From positions 56,421 to 120,420 of the forward strand of contig NZ_JAQGLA010000015.1 in NCBI RefSeq assembly GCF_027853915.1: DNA of 64,000 nucleotides, read 5' to 3'. Positions 1 to 8,541 of this stretch are shown here, piece after piece (positions within the stretch are counted from its first letter, which is position 1; each line of letters starts with the position of its first letter). The stretch is from Saccharopolyspora oryzae (GTDB lineage Bacteria; Actinomycetota; Actinomycetes; Mycobacteriales; Pseudonocardiaceae). Under the pieces are notes generated by a model. It did no database searches. It worked only from the letters and a program-made list of their open reading frames with translations, and had not been told where the DNA came from. The position numbers were made by a program, and so were the translations under genes.

Positions 1-1068
1 CCAGAACCGCTCGATCGGCAGCTCGGCCATCAGCCCCATGCCGCCGAAGATCTGCAGCGCGCGGTCGGTGATCCGGCCCAGCGCCTCGGAGGCGAACAGC
101 TTGGCCATCGCCGCTTCCTGGTCGGACATGCCGCCGGCGTCCAGCTTCGCCGCCGCCCGCAGGGTGAGCAGCTCGGCCGCGTCGAGCTCGGTGGCCATGT
201 CCGCGAGCGGGAACCCGATGCCCTGGAACTTGCCGATCGGCTGGCCGAACTGCTGCCGCTCCGCGGCCCACCGGGTGGCCATCTCCAGCACCCGCCGACC
301 GCGGCCGACGCTGGTCGCCGCGACGCTGAGCCGGCTCGCGCCCAGCCACTCGCCCATCAGCTCGAAGCCCGCGCCCTCCTCGCCGAGCCGCTGCGCGGCG
401 GGGATCCGGCAGTCGGTGAAGACCAGTTCGCACTGGTGGTAGCCGCGGTGCGACACGCACGCCGAGCCGCGCCGGACCTCCAGCCCGGGGGCGTCGAGGT
501 CCACCAGGAACGCGGTGATCAGGTTCTTCGGACCGCGCGGGGTCTCCTCGACGCCGGTGGCGGCGAACAGCACGACGAAGTCGGAGGTGTCGGCGTGGCT
601 GATGAAGTGCTTGGTCCCGTTGAGCACGTAATCACCGCCGTCCCGCACCGCGCGAGTCGTCATGGACCGCACGTCCGAGCCCGCGCCGGGTTCGGTCATG
701 GCCAGGCAGTCGTGGCGCTCGCCGCGGATGGCGGGCAGCAGGTAGCGCTCGCGCTGCTCGCCCTCGCACGCCTGCAGGATGTTGCTCGGCCGGGCGACGA
801 GCATCTGCAGCGCGTAGCCGGTGCGGCCGAGTTCGCGCTCGACCAGCGTGACACCGGTGGCGTCCAGGCCGCCGCCGCCGAGTTCGGCGGGCATGTTCGC
901 GGCGTACAGACCGGCCTCCAACGCCCTGGCCCGGATCCGCTCGGCGAGCTCGGCCGGTACCTCGTCGAGGCGCTCGACCTCGTCCTCGTGCGGCTCCAGT
1001 TCGGCGGCGACGAACTTGCGCACGGTGTCGACGATCATCTGCTGTTCGGCGGTCAGCTCGAAGTCCAC
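1..1068 (-). CDS. Acyl-CoA dehydrogenase (3' end beyond window)
   Basis: FAD-dependent acyl-CoA dehydrogenase that would oxidise an acyl-CoA to the enoyl-CoA. The reading frame runs from a GTG at 1068 behind a GAGGAG ribosome site to the window edge without a stop, giving 356 codons of a family usually 380-390 long. Visible hallmarks are the substrate/FAD loop TEPGAGSD (about residue 125), the helix RQQFGQPIGKFQ and the C-terminal QIFGGMGLM segment, so only roughly the last 30 residues are missing. It starts 10 bp after the stop of the thioesterase gene and forms an operon with it. That pairing suggests catabolism of a specific acyl-CoA, perhaps from carnitine or betaine, but the substrate cannot be read from the sequence. 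Confidence 0.93.
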   Translation of the reverse strand, partial: MDFELTAEQQMIVDTVRKFVAAELEPHEDEVERLDEVPAELAERIRARALEAGLYAANMPAELGGGGLDATGVTLVERELGRTGYALQMLVARPSNILQACEGEQRERYLLPAIRGERHDCLAMTEPGAGSDVRSMTTRAVRDGGDYVLNGTKHFISHADTSDFVVLFAATGVEETPRGPKNLITAFLVDLDAPGLEVRRGSACVSHRGYHQCELVFTDCRIPAAQRLGEEGAGFELMGEWLGASRLSVAATSVGRGRRVLEMATRWAAERQQFGQPIGKFQGIGFPLADMATELDAAELLTLRAAAKLDAGGMSDQEAAMAKLFASEALGRITDRALQIFGGMGLMAELPIERFW

Positions 1069-1077
1069 GTCTGCTCC

Positions 1078-1611
1078 TCAGCGTCGGATGCCCATGGGGC
1101 GGCCTACTGTTCGGGGAATCGGTAGGGCCGCGTGCGCCTGGTGGATCGCGGTCAGGCGGTGCTGGATCTCGTCCGGCATTTCGCTGGACCGGCCGAGGTT
1201 CGTGTCCACGTGGACCAGCAACTGCTCGGCCGTGGCCAGCAGCGCGCCGGTTTCGCCGTGGTGCATCTCGTGGAACACGTGCACCCGCTTGGCGTCGTGG
1301 TCGAGCACGCGCAGGCTCAGCTCCAGCGGTTCGCCTTCGGCGGCCTCGCGCCGGTTGTGGATGTGGGTCTCCACTGTGTACAGAGAACGGCCGCTTTCCC
1401 GGTACTGCTCGTCGATTCCGAGGTAGCGGAAGAACGCGTCCGAGCTGTCGCCGAACACGAGCAAGTAGCAGGACTCGCTCATGTGGCCGTTGTAATCGAC
1501 CCAGCTCGGGCTGACCGGCGTCCGGTGCAGCCGCAGCGGCGCCGGGATCTCCGCGGCGTCGTCCCAGGGCCGGTGCCCGCTGCCTTCGTAGGGGGTGACC
1601 ACTCGCTCCAT
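1078..1611 (-). CDS. Hotdog-fold acyl-CoA thioesterase (betainyl-CoA thioesterase-like)
   Basis: A 177-residue single-domain 4HBT thioesterase that would hydrolyse an acyl-CoA to the acid and CoA. The signature WVDYNGHMSE (about residues 37-46) carries the Asp-Tyr-Asn-Gly-His-Met active-site turn of the family. The following region (FGDSSDAFFRYLGID, then ETHIHNRREA) resembles the thioesterase domain paired or fused with L-carnitine dehydrogenase, which cleaves betainyl-CoA. It is immediately upstream of the acyl-CoA dehydrogenase in the same direction. Membership of the thioesterase fold is clear. The betainyl-CoA assignment is inferred from motif resemblance and from the betaine-type catabolic genes nearby. 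Confidence 0.82.
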   Translation of the reverse strand: MERVVTPYEGSGHRPWDDAAEIPAPLRLHRTPVSPSWVDYNGHMSESCYLLVFGDSSDAFFRYLGIDEQYRESGRSLYTVETHIHNRREAAEGEPLELSLRVLDHDAKRVHVFHEMHHGETGALLATAEQLLVHVDTNLGRSSEMPDEIQHRLTAIHQAHAALPIPRTVGRPMGIRR

Positions 1612-1731
1612 GTCGTCTCACAATGTGCGTTGGCTGTTCGTGATGTGCGACGCTAGGAGTCGATGGCGACCGCGTCAAGGCCGCCCACCCGACCGGCCGA
1701 TCGCCGCGGCCGGGCGGACTAGGGTGGGGTC

Positions 1732-2520
1732 ATGAGTGTCGAAACGGCCCGCAACCAGGACGAACCCCGTTCTTCGACCGGGCGCGTGCAGTCCCTGGAC
1801 CGCGCCGTCGCGCTGCTCAACGCGGTCTCGTCGAGCGCCCCGGAGGGACGACCGGCGGCCGAACTCGCCGCCGAGTGCGACCTCAACCGGGCCACCGCGT
1901 GGCGACTGCTGGCCACCATGGAGCACCACGGGCTGGTCGAGCGGAACCCGCTGACCAACCGCTACTCGATCGGCTTCGCGATCAGCCGGATGGCCGCCAC
2001 CGCGGGCGTCGACGGACTGGTGCGCCGCGCGCACGACGTCCTGGAGCGGCTCAGCCGAGAGACCGGCGAAACCGCCAATCTCGCCGTGGTGCAACACCTC
2101 GGCCTGACCTACGTGGACGAAGTGGCGCCGCCGGTGGTGCTCAGCGCCCGCTGGCTCGGCAGGCAGGTGCCGATCCACGCGACCTCGGCGGGCAAGGCGT
2201 TCCTGGCCTGGCTCCCGGACGACGAGGTCGAGTCGATGCTCGCCGGCCCGCTCGCGGAGTACACCTCCACCACCCGGACCGACCGCACCGCGCTGCGCGC
2301 CGAGCTCGCCGAGATCCGCGAGCTGGGCTACAGCGTCGGCATCGGCGAGCTGGAACCCCAGGTCCACGGGATCTCGGCGGCGGCGCTGGACGCGCGCGAC
2401 CACCCGTTCGCCATCGTCAGCATCTGGGGTCCGCGCGACCGCGTCCCGGAGTCGCGCTTCCCCGAGCTGGGCGCCCTGGCCCGCGAGGCCGCCACCGACA
2501 TCGCGGCCATGATGCCCTGA
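1732..2520 (+). CDS. IclR-family transcriptional regulator
   Basis: A 262-residue regulator with an N-terminal winged helix-turn-helix (about residues 18-80, containing AAECDLNRATAWRLLATMEHHG) and a C-terminal IclR effector domain (about 95-260). The effector domain keeps the ATSAGKAFLAW and ELGYSVGIGELEPQVHGISA segments. It is transcribed away from the thioesterase/acyl-CoA dehydrogenase operon across a gap of about 120 bp. IclR proteins commonly control a divergent catabolic operon, so that pair is the likely target; the ligand is unknown. The ATG at 1732 is the first good start, with only a weak GGGGT ribosome site. Confidence 0.92.
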   Translation: MSVETARNQDEPRSSTGRVQSLDRAVALLNAVSSSAPEGRPAAELAAECDLNRATAWRLLATMEHHGLVERNPLTNRYSIGFAISRMAATAGVDGLVRRAHDVLERLSRETGETANLAVVQHLGLTYVDEVAPPVVLSARWLGRQVPIHATSAGKAFLAWLPDDEVESMLAGPLAEYTSTTRTDRTALRAELAEIRELGYSVGIGELEPQVHGISAAALDARDHPFAIVSIWGPRDRVPESRFPELGALAREAATDIAAMMP

Positions 2521-2551
2521 TATCCGCCGCGCAAGGCCGTACCGTGCGGGA

Positions 2552-3325
2552 ATGGTGGAACTCCGGGCCGCGCTGATCGACATCGACGGCGTGCTGACCG
2601 TCTCCTGGCGACCGCTGCCGTGCACCGCCGATGCGCTCAGGGAATTGAGGGCTGACGGGATCGACGTCCTGCTGGTCACCAACACCACCAGCCGCACCAG
2701 GTCATCGATCGCGGAAGCCCTGGTCGAGGCCGGGTTCGACGTCGGCCCCGACGAGATCCTCACCGCACCGGCGGCCGCCGCCGAACACCTCGCGCGGCAC
2801 CACCCCGGCGCTCGGTGCCTGCTGGTGAACAGCGGGGACATCGGCGACGACCTGGGTGATGTGGAACTGGTCGACGACGACGCGGACGTGGTCCTCCTCG
2901 GCGGCGCCGGACCGGAGTTCGACTACCGGACGCTCAACCTCGCCTTCGCCCACCTGCAGCGCGGCGCACCGCTGGTGGCCATGCACCGCAGCCTCTACTG
3001 GCGCACCGACCAGGGCCTGCAGCTGGACTCGGGCGCATTCCTGCTCGGCCTGGAAAGGGCCGCGAACCGAACGGCGACGGTGGTCGGCAAGCCGTCTGCC
3101 GAGTTCTTCGCCGCCGCGCTGGGCAAGCTCGGCGCTGAACCCGCGAACTCGCTGATGATCGGCGACGACGTCGAGTCCGACGTGCTCGGCGCGCAACAGC
3201 ACGGCATCACCGGAATCCTGGTGCGCACCGGCAAGTTCAGCCCGGAGGCCCTCTCGGCCGCGTCCGGCGAACCCGACCACGTGCTGGATTCCTTCGCCGA
3301 TCTGCCCGGCTTCCTCCGCCGGTGA
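2552..3325 (+). CDS. HAD-superfamily phosphatase (subfamily IIA, LHPP-like)
   Basis: A 257-residue haloacid-dehalogenase hydrolase. All four motifs are present: DIDGVL (motif I, about residues 11-16), VTNTTS (motif II), the lysine of VGKPS (motif III) and GDDVESDV (motif IV). The cap lies between motifs II and III, as in subfamily IIA (NagD, LHPP, phosphoglycolate phosphatases). The natural substrate cannot be predicted. It follows the IclR gene by 31 bp on the same strand and may be cotranscribed with it. It converges on the DUF1348 gene, and the 85 bp between them hold no clear hairpin. Confidence 0.9.
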   Translation: MVELRAALIDIDGVLTVSWRPLPCTADALRELRADGIDVLLVTNTTSRTRSSIAEALVEAGFDVGPDEILTAPAAAAEHLARHHPGARCLLVNSGDIGDDLGDVELVDDDADVVLLGGAGPEFDYRTLNLAFAHLQRGAPLVAMHRSLYWRTDQGLQLDSGAFLLGLERAANRTATVVGKPSAEFFAAALGKLGAEPANSLMIGDDVESDVLGAQQHGITGILVRTGKFSPEALSAASGEPDHVLDSFADLPGFLRR

Positions 3326-3410
3326 ACCGGCGAACGGACCAGGCTACCTGCAACGACTGCGAAGTGAGCCTTTTTCATCCTCGCCGCCATGATGCCGTGA
3401 TGCCCGCTGG

Positions 3411-3866
3411 TCAGCGGATCGGCAGCAGCTGACCGCGTTCGGCGTCCGGGCGGGAGCCGAAGATGCGGCGTTCGGCGGCGGTGATCGGCACGTCGTCGAT
3501 GCTGGCTTCGCGGCGGCTCATCAGGCCGTCGGCGGTGAACTCCCACAGCTCGTTGCCGTAGCTGCGCCACCACTGCCCCGACTCGTCGTGGCATTCGTAC
3601 TGGAAGCGCACCGCGATGCGGTTCTCGCGGAAGGCCCAGAGCTCCTTGCGCAGCGCGTAGTCCAGCTCGCGCGCCCACTTCTGCCGCAGGAACCCCACGA
3701 TCTCAGCACGCCCGGTGATGAACCGATCGCGGTTGCGCCACACCGAATCCGCTGTGTAGGCCGCTGCGACGCGCTCGGGGTCGCGGGTGTTCCAGGCGTC
3801 CTCAGCGGCCTGGACCTTCTGGGCGGCGGTGCGCTCGTCGACCGGCGGGAAGGGCGGGCGGGACAT
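3411..3866 (-). CDS. DUF1348 / NTF2-like protein
   Basis: About 151 residues of the NTF2-like alpha+beta barrel, DUF1348 family. Typical segments are [18 protein letters not shown] at the N-terminus, then [19 protein letters not shown] and the aromatic [12 protein letters not shown] strand. Members bind small ligands or act on unknown substrates, so no reaction can be assigned. The ATG at 3866 is preferred because GAGGAGG lies just upstream; an open frame continues further but crosses the operator region. It is divergent from a TetR regulator, and two palindromes lie directly upstream of its ribosome site, so it is very probably that regulator's target. Confidence 0.87.
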   Translation of the reverse strand: MSRPPFPPVDERTAAQKVQAAEDAWNTRDPERVAAAYTADSVWRNRDRFITGRAEIVGFLRQKWARELDYALRKELWAFRENRIAVRFQYECHDESGQWWRSYGNELWEFTADGLMSRREASIDDVPITAAERRIFGSRPDAERGQLLPIR

Positions 3867-3883
3867 GGCGGAGCCTCCTCGTG

Positions 3884-3899
3884 GAGAACGGGCGTTCTC
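3884..3899. promoter_or_regulatory. TetR operator, copy 1
   Basis: GAGAACGGGCGTTCTC, a near-perfect palindrome with a central GG mismatch. It repeats the site at 3911-3926 in the 84 bp between the DUF1348 gene and the divergent tetR gene. It overlaps the region just upstream of the DUF1348 ribosome site, a good position for repression. Assignment to this TetR is inferred from position and symmetry. Confidence 0.75.
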
Positions 3900-3910
3900 C
3901 ACGTAGGCTA

Positions 3911-3926
3911 GAGAACGGCCGTTCTC
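3911..3926. promoter_or_regulatory. TetR operator, copy 2
   Basis: GAGAACGGCCGTTCTC, a perfect 16-bp palindrome. Its start lies 27 bp from the start of copy 1, about two and a half helical turns. It sits upstream of the TetR ATG at 3951, so occupancy of both sites could control both divergent genes. Confidence 0.78.
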
Positions 3927-3950
3927 CCAACAACCCCGGAAGATCACCGC

Positions 3951-4505
3951 ATGGACCGCCACCAGGCCGCGGACGCGCTGCTGGACACCGCCGAAGCCCT
4001 GTTCTACGAACGCGGCATCCAAGCCGTGGGCATGGCCGAGCTGCGCACCACGTCCGGAGTCTCGCTCAAGCGCCTCTACCAGTGCTTCGCCTCGAAGGAC
4101 GAGTTGGTCGAGGCCTACCTGCGACGCCGCGACGCGCGCTGGCGGGCGTCGCTGGCCGCGCACGTCGAGCGCAGCGGCGAGGGAGTGCTCGCGGTCTTCG
4201 ACTGGCTGCACGAGTGGTTCGGCGAGCCCGGCTTCCGCGGCTGCGCGTTCCTCAACTCGTTCGGCGAGCTCGGCGGCGTGTCCCCGGCAGTGGCCGAAGC
4301 CGCCCAGGACCACAAGCGGGAACTGCACGCCTACCTGCGCGACCTGGTCGACCAGCTCGACGTGGCCGAGCCCGGCGAACTCGCCGAGCAGCTGCTCATC
4401 CTGGTCGACGGCGCGATCGCCACCGCCGCCGTGAGCGGGCGAGCCGACGCGGCCCGCACCGCGCGCTCCGCTGCGGCGGCGTTGATCGCAGCTGCATCGT
4501 TATGA
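3951..4505 (+). CDS. TetR-family transcriptional regulator
   Basis: A 184-residue repressor. The N-terminal helix-turn-helix (about residues 5-50) contains the segments [19 protein letters not shown] and [16 protein letters not shown], typical of TetR proteins. The C-terminal ligand domain includes [11 protein letters not shown], a common feature of a subgroup that senses small hydrophobic or electrophilic molecules. It is divergent from the DUF1348 gene and has two operator-like palindromes upstream, implying autoregulation. The inducer is unknown. The start ATG 3951 has no strong ribosome site. Confidence 0.92.
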   Translation: MDRHQAADALLDTAEALFYERGIQAVGMAELRTTSGVSLKRLYQCFASKDELVEAYLRRRDARWRASLAAHVERSGEGVLAVFDWLHEWFGEPGFRGCAFLNSFGELGGVSPAVAEAAQDHKRELHAYLRDLVDQLDVAEPGELAEQLLILVDGAIATAAVSGRADAARTARSAAAALIAAASL

Positions 4506-4602
4506 GCGAAGTCGACCGAATCCCATGATCTGGGCCACAATCCTTGGTTGAGGCGCGAGCGGGCCAACCCGACCCGCCGGGACAAGGGTGAGGAGGCCAC
4601 CC

Positions 4603-6102
4603 ATGTCAATCATGCGTGTCAAGTCGGTCGAGCAGTCCATCCGAGATGCGGAAGCACCCGAGTTCAGGCTGCGACGGGTGTTGCGGGCCGTGGACCTGCT
4701 GGGCATCGGCATCGGCGCGATCATCGGAACCGGCATCTTCGTGCTCACCGGCGTGGCTGCGGCCACCGACGCCGGGCCGGGCATCTCCATCTCGTTCATC
4801 ATCTCCGGCATCGCCTGCGGACTCGCCGCGCTGTGCTACGCCGAGTTCGCCTCGGTGGTGCCGGTCGCGGGTTCCGCCTACACGTTCTCCTACGCCTCGC
4901 TGGGCGAGTTCTTCGCCTGGATCATCGGCTGGGACCTGATGCTGGAGTTCATCATCGGGGCCGCCACCGTGTCGGTGGGCTGGTCCCAGTACTTCGCGCA
5001 CGCGCTCGATGCGATGGGCCTGCACCTGCCCGACGCGCTGACCTCGGCGCCCGGCGCCGGCGGCGTCGTGGACCTGCCGGCGGCGATCATCGCGCTGATC
5101 CTCACCGTCGTGCTGGTGGTCGGCATCCGGCTCAGCGCCGCGGTCACCAACGTGATCGTGGGGATCAAGCTGCTCGTGGTGCTGTTCTTCATCATCTTCG
5201 GCGCGTTCTTCATCAAGGCCGCCAACTGGTCCCCGTTCATCCCGCCGCACCAGCCCCCGGCCCCCGGAGCCGTCAGCGCCCCGCTGGAGGAGCCGCTGAT
5301 CAGCGCGATCTTCGGGCAGACCGGCTCGTTCGGGCTCAGCGGACTGGTGGCCGGTGCCGCGCTGGTGTTCTTCGCCTACATCGGCTTCGACATCGTCGCC
5401 AGCGGCGCGGAGGAGACCCGGCGCCCGCAGCGCGACATGCCGATCGGCATCCTCGGTTCGCTGGCCATCTGCTCGATCCTGTACGTGCTGGTGTCGCTGG
5501 TGATGACCGGCATCGTCAAGTACGACCAGCTGGACACCGCGGCCCCGATGGCCACCGCGTTCCAGGCGATCGGCGCCCCGTGGGCCGTCGGGCTGGTGTC
5601 GCTGGGCGCCATCGCCGGGCTGACCACGGTGATCCTCATCCTGATGCTGGGCCAGGCGCGGGTCGGGTTCGCGATGAGCCGCGACGGGCTGCTGCCGGTG
5701 TGGTTCGCCAAGGTGCACCGCAAGTACCGCACGCCGTACCGGATCACCGTGATCACCGGCATCGTGGTGGCGGTCATCGCCTCGCTGACCCCGATCAACG
5801 TGCTCGCCGAGATGACCAACATCGGCACCCTGGCCGCGTTCGCGCTGGTCTCGGTCGGCGTGCTGGTGCTGCGCCGGACCCGCCCGGACCTGCCGCGCGC
5901 GTTCCGCGTCCCGTGGGTGCCGGTGATCCCGGTCCTGGCCGCGATCGCCTGCATCTACCTGATGCTGAACCTGGAGGGCTGGACCTGGATCCGCTTCGGC
6001 ATCTGGATGGTCCTCGGCCTGGCCCTGTACTTCGTCTACAGCAAGCGCAACAGCCGCCTCGGCAAAGGCGAAACCATCGAACAAGCAGCCGAAGACCTCT
6101 GA
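4603..6102 (+). CDS. APC-superfamily amino acid permease (cationic amino acid transporter type)
   Basis: A 499-residue integral membrane transporter with about 12 hydrophobic segments. The first helix carries GIGIGAIIGTGIFVLTG, the substrate-binding GxGxxxGTGIF unwound helix of the APC fold. Later segments FFAYIGFDIVASGAEE and SRDGLLPVWFAKVH are typical of the YfnA/CAT subgroup that imports amino acids by proton symport. The ATG at 4603 is chosen because GGAGG lies 7 bp upstream; an earlier in-frame start at 4588 lacks one. It stands alone with no catabolic partner, so the amino acid is not predictable. Confidence 0.92.
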   Translation: MSIMRVKSVEQSIRDAEAPEFRLRRVLRAVDLLGIGIGAIIGTGIFVLTGVAAATDAGPGISISFIISGIACGLAALCYAEFASVVPVAGSAYTFSYASLGEFFAWIIGWDLMLEFIIGAATVSVGWSQYFAHALDAMGLHLPDALTSAPGAGGVVDLPAAIIALILTVVLVVGIRLSAAVTNVIVGIKLLVVLFFIIFGAFFIKAANWSPFIPPHQPPAPGAVSAPLEEPLISAIFGQTGSFGLSGLVAGAALVFFAYIGFDIVASGAEETRRPQRDMPIGILGSLAICSILYVLVSLVMTGIVKYDQLDTAAPMATAFQAIGAPWAVGLVSLGAIAGLTTVILILMLGQARVGFAMSRDGLLPVWFAKVHRKYRTPYRITVITGIVVAVIASLTPINVLAEMTNIGTLAAFALVSVGVLVLRRTRPDLPRAFRVPWVPVIPVLAAIACIYLMLNLEGWTWIRFGIWMVLGLALYFVYSKRNSRLGKGETIEQAAEDL

Positions 6103-6559
6103 GAGGTTCTTCCATCCTCGTCCTGCGTGGCGGTGCGGGTAGCGGAACCTCAGCGACCGCCTGGACTCCGGGTGCCCGACTTGATGTATGCCAATACACG
6201 GCAGTCGGGCCGTCCTCGCCAGGCGAACGCTGAGAACCCGCGGCGGTGCAAGCGCCGGGGGTGGGTTATGCGCCTGCGGCGCATGCGACCCTCACCGCGC
6301 GGCGCCGGTCGTGCTTCGCAGTCGCAGACCGGACAGGATGAAAAGGGCCCAACAGAGACTGCACCCTCCAGAGCCCCATAGAACGGACAAATAACTCAAG
6401 GTCGACGTGGACCAGTCGGTGCGTCGGTACGTCGTCGTTCGGTTCCGCCTGGGGATCCGCAAATTCAATGGAAATTGGACGTTCGATTTCCATTGAATTT
6501 GCGGGAGTTGCCCACGGGTACCGGCGTGTTGGGTGCCGACACGCCGACTGGGGGGGGCG
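6103..6559. other. Intergenic region with one palindromic repeat
   Basis: A gap of 457 bp between the permease and the convergent UBP zinc finger gene. The only distinctive element is the palindrome at 6457-6504, annotated separately. I find no convincing gene on either strand. The stretch at 6150-6240 is neither strongly coding nor structured. Confidence 0.6.
6457..6504. repeat. Dispersed palindromic repeat, copy A
   Basis: Perfect 19-bp inverted arms at 6457-6475 and 6486-6504 around a 10-bp centre. Each arm contains the core TTCAATGGAA next to CCGCAAA. The arms are AT-rich in about 70% GC surroundings. The flank after the right arm (GCGGGAGTTGCCCACGGG) resembles the flank of the 31709 copy. 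Related copies lie at 14448, 31709, 31821, 43345, 43385 and 43461. Confidence 0.9.
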
Positions 6560-6832
6560 TCAGGGGCGGAGTTGTTCGTCGACGTAGCACCAGGTCCAGG
6601 ACTCGCCCGGTTCGAAGGAGCGGACCACCGGGTGGGTCGTGCTGCGGAAGTGCGCGGTCGCGTGCTTGCGCGGGCTGGAGTCGCAGCAGCCCACGTGGCC
6701 GCACTCGGTGCAGATCCGCAGGTGCGCCCACGCGTGCTCGCCCAAGGCCAGGCAGTCCTCGCAGCCGTCCGCTCGGCTCGGCTCCGGTGCCTGGTCGACC
6801 GCATCGCGCAGGTGCGCACAACTGGTGGACAT
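6560..6832 (-). CDS. UBP-type zinc finger protein
   Basis: A 90-residue protein made almost entirely of a ZnF-UBP domain. Ordered Cys/His ligands run CEDC, then ICTECGHVGCCDSS and KHATAHFRSTTHP, ending in SWTWCYVDE. In eukaryotes this domain binds the ubiquitin C-terminus. In actinobacteria it occurs as stand-alone small proteins of unknown role, perhaps binding another C-terminal tail. The ATG at 6832 has GGAGGG upstream. It is divergent from the Na+/H+ antiporter, 91 bp between starts. Confidence 0.88.
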   Translation of the reverse strand: MSTSCAHLRDAVDQAPEPSRADGCEDCLALGEHAWAHLRICTECGHVGCCDSSPRKHATAHFRSTTHPVVRSFEPGESWTWCYVDEQLRP

Positions 6833-6923
6833 CTCACAACCCTCCATGAGCGCTCGCGCGCAAGAATGTCGTGTCGACCGTAACCGCGCGGTCCAGCATC
6901 CCGCAGCAGCACCCGGAGCGATC

Positions 6924-8489
6924 ATGCACGACCTTCCCGAGTTGATGGCCCTGCTAGCCGGGGCATTGGCGGTGACCGCGATCGCTCGCCGCATCGGCCT
7001 GTCGGCCCCGCTCGCGCTCGTCGTGGTCGGGCTGGCCGTGTCGTCGATCCCCGGCGTGCCGGACTACGCGATCGATCCGGACGTGGTGCTGCTGCTGATC
7101 CTGCCGCCGCTGCTGTACTCGGCGGCGCTGAACAGCTCCACCATCGGCATCCGGGCGAACCTGCGGCCGATCGGGCTGCTGGCGTTCGGGCTGGTCCTGT
7201 TCACCACCGCCGTCGCCGGGGTCATCGCGTGGTGGCTGGTGCCGGACCTGCCGCTGAGCGTGGCGCTCGTGCTCGGCGCGGTGCTCGCACCGCCCGACGC
7301 CGTTGCGGCCATCTCGATCGGCCGACGGCTCGGGCTGCCGCGCAAGATCATGACGGTGCTCAGCGGCGAGAGCCTGGTCAACGACGCCACCGCGCTGACC
7401 GCCTATCGGGTCGCCGTGGCCGCTGCGGTCGGCGTCGGGTCCTCGCTGCTGGCCGGGGTCTGGATGTTCCTGATCGCCGCGGTGGGCGGGGTCGTGATCG
7501 GCTACGCCATCGGCTGGGTGGTGCGGCGGATCCGCCGGCTGCTGCGCGACGACCTGCTGGAGAGCGCGGTCGGGCTGATCGTGCCGTTCTTCGCCTACCT
7601 GCTCGCCGAGGAGGTGCACGCCTCGGGCGTGCTGGCCGTCGTGGTGGCCGGGCTGTACCTGGGCCACCACGCGACGTCGGGCAGCGCCGCGACCCGGCTG
7701 CAGGACCGGGCGGTGTGGAACGCCGCGGACACGCTGCTGGAAGCGGTGGTGTTCGCGCTGATCGGCCTGCAGCTGCGCAGCGTCGCGGAGAGCGTGTCGA
7801 TCAACCTCGGCCCGCTGTTCGTCGCCGGGCTGGTGCTGACCGCCGGAGTGGTGCTCGCACGGGTGGCGTGGGTGTTCCTGGCGATGTACCTGCCGGAACT
7901 GCTGCGCGGCCGCAGACCGAACTGGCGGGACAAGGTCGTCGTGTCGTGGGCGGGCATGCGCGGCGTGGTGTCGCTGGCGGCGGCATCGGCAATCCCGACG
8001 ACGACGTTGAGCGGCGCGCCGTTCCCCCACCGCGCCGAGGTGCTGTTCCTGACGTTCTTCGTCACGCTGGCGACGCTGCTGCTGCACGGCAGCACGCTCC
8101 CCTGGCTCATCAACAAGCTGGGCGTGCGCGGCACGGAGGACTACACCGATGCGCTCGCCGAGGCCGAAGCCCAGCACAACGCCGCACGCGCGGCACGCGA
8201 TCGGCTGGACGAGCTGGCCGAGGAGACCGGGCCGCCGAGCGACGTCGTGGAGCGGCTGCGGAACTCCGCGCAGCAGCGGAGCAACCAGGCGTGGGAGCGG
8301 CTGGGGCGATCCGCCGACGAAGTCGGCGAGAGCCCGACGGCTGCGTACCGGCGGCTGCGCGGGGAGATGCTGGCGGCGGAGCGAGCGGTCTTCGTCCAGT
8401 TCCGCGACAACCGCCGCATCGACGACGAAGTCCTCCGCCGCGTGATGCACGAGCTGGACCTGGAAGAGCTCTGGATCTCCCGGGACTGA
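6924..8489 (+). CDS. Na+/H+ antiporter, CPA1 (NhaP) family
   Basis: A 521-residue monovalent cation/proton antiporter with about 12 hydrophobic helices up to residue 410 and a cytoplasmic tail of about 110 residues rich in Arg, Glu and Ala. The hallmark SGESLVNDATAL (about residues 150-161) contains the Asn-Asp pair of CPA1 exchangers, and the late motif SWAGMRGVVSLAAA is also diagnostic. It would extrude Na+ (or K+) for protons and maintain pH and salt balance. The ATG at 6924 is preceded by CGGAG. It ends at a strong bidirectional terminator shared with the IclR gene. Confidence 0.93.
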   Translation: MHDLPELMALLAGALAVTAIARRIGLSAPLALVVVGLAVSSIPGVPDYAIDPDVVLLLILPPLLYSAALNSSTIGIRANLRPIGLLAFGLVLFTTAVAGVIAWWLVPDLPLSVALVLGAVLAPPDAVAAISIGRRLGLPRKIMTVLSGESLVNDATALTAYRVAVAAAVGVGSSLLAGVWMFLIAAVGGVVIGYAIGWVVRRIRRLLRDDLLESAVGLIVPFFAYLLAEEVHASGVLAVVVAGLYLGHHATSGSAATRLQDRAVWNAADTLLEAVVFALIGLQLRSVAESVSINLGPLFVAGLVLTAGVVLARVAWVFLAMYLPELLRGRRPNWRDKVVVSWAGMRGVVSLAAASAIPTTTLSGAPFPHRAEVLFLTFFVTLATLLLHGSTLPWLINKLGVRGTEDYTDALAEAEAQHNAARAARDRLDELAEETGPPSDVVERLRNSAQQRSNQAWERLGRSADEVGESPTAAYRRLRGEMLAAERAVFVQFRDNRRIDDEVLRRVMHELDLEELWISRD

Positions 8490-8492
8490 CGC

Positions 8493-8540
8493 GGTCGTGA
8501 GTGCGAAAACCGGCTGCAACCGGCTTTCGCACCCACGACC
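8493..8540. terminator. Bidirectional terminator hairpin
   Basis: A long interrupted stem: GGTCGTG, GTGCGAAA and CCGG pair with CCGG, TTTCGCAC and CACGACC around a short CTGCAA loop. It lies between the convergent antiporter and IclR genes and serves both. The truncated sequence at the extreme end of the window (from about 63981) repeats its outer left arm. Confidence 0.8.
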
Positions 8541-8541
8541 C

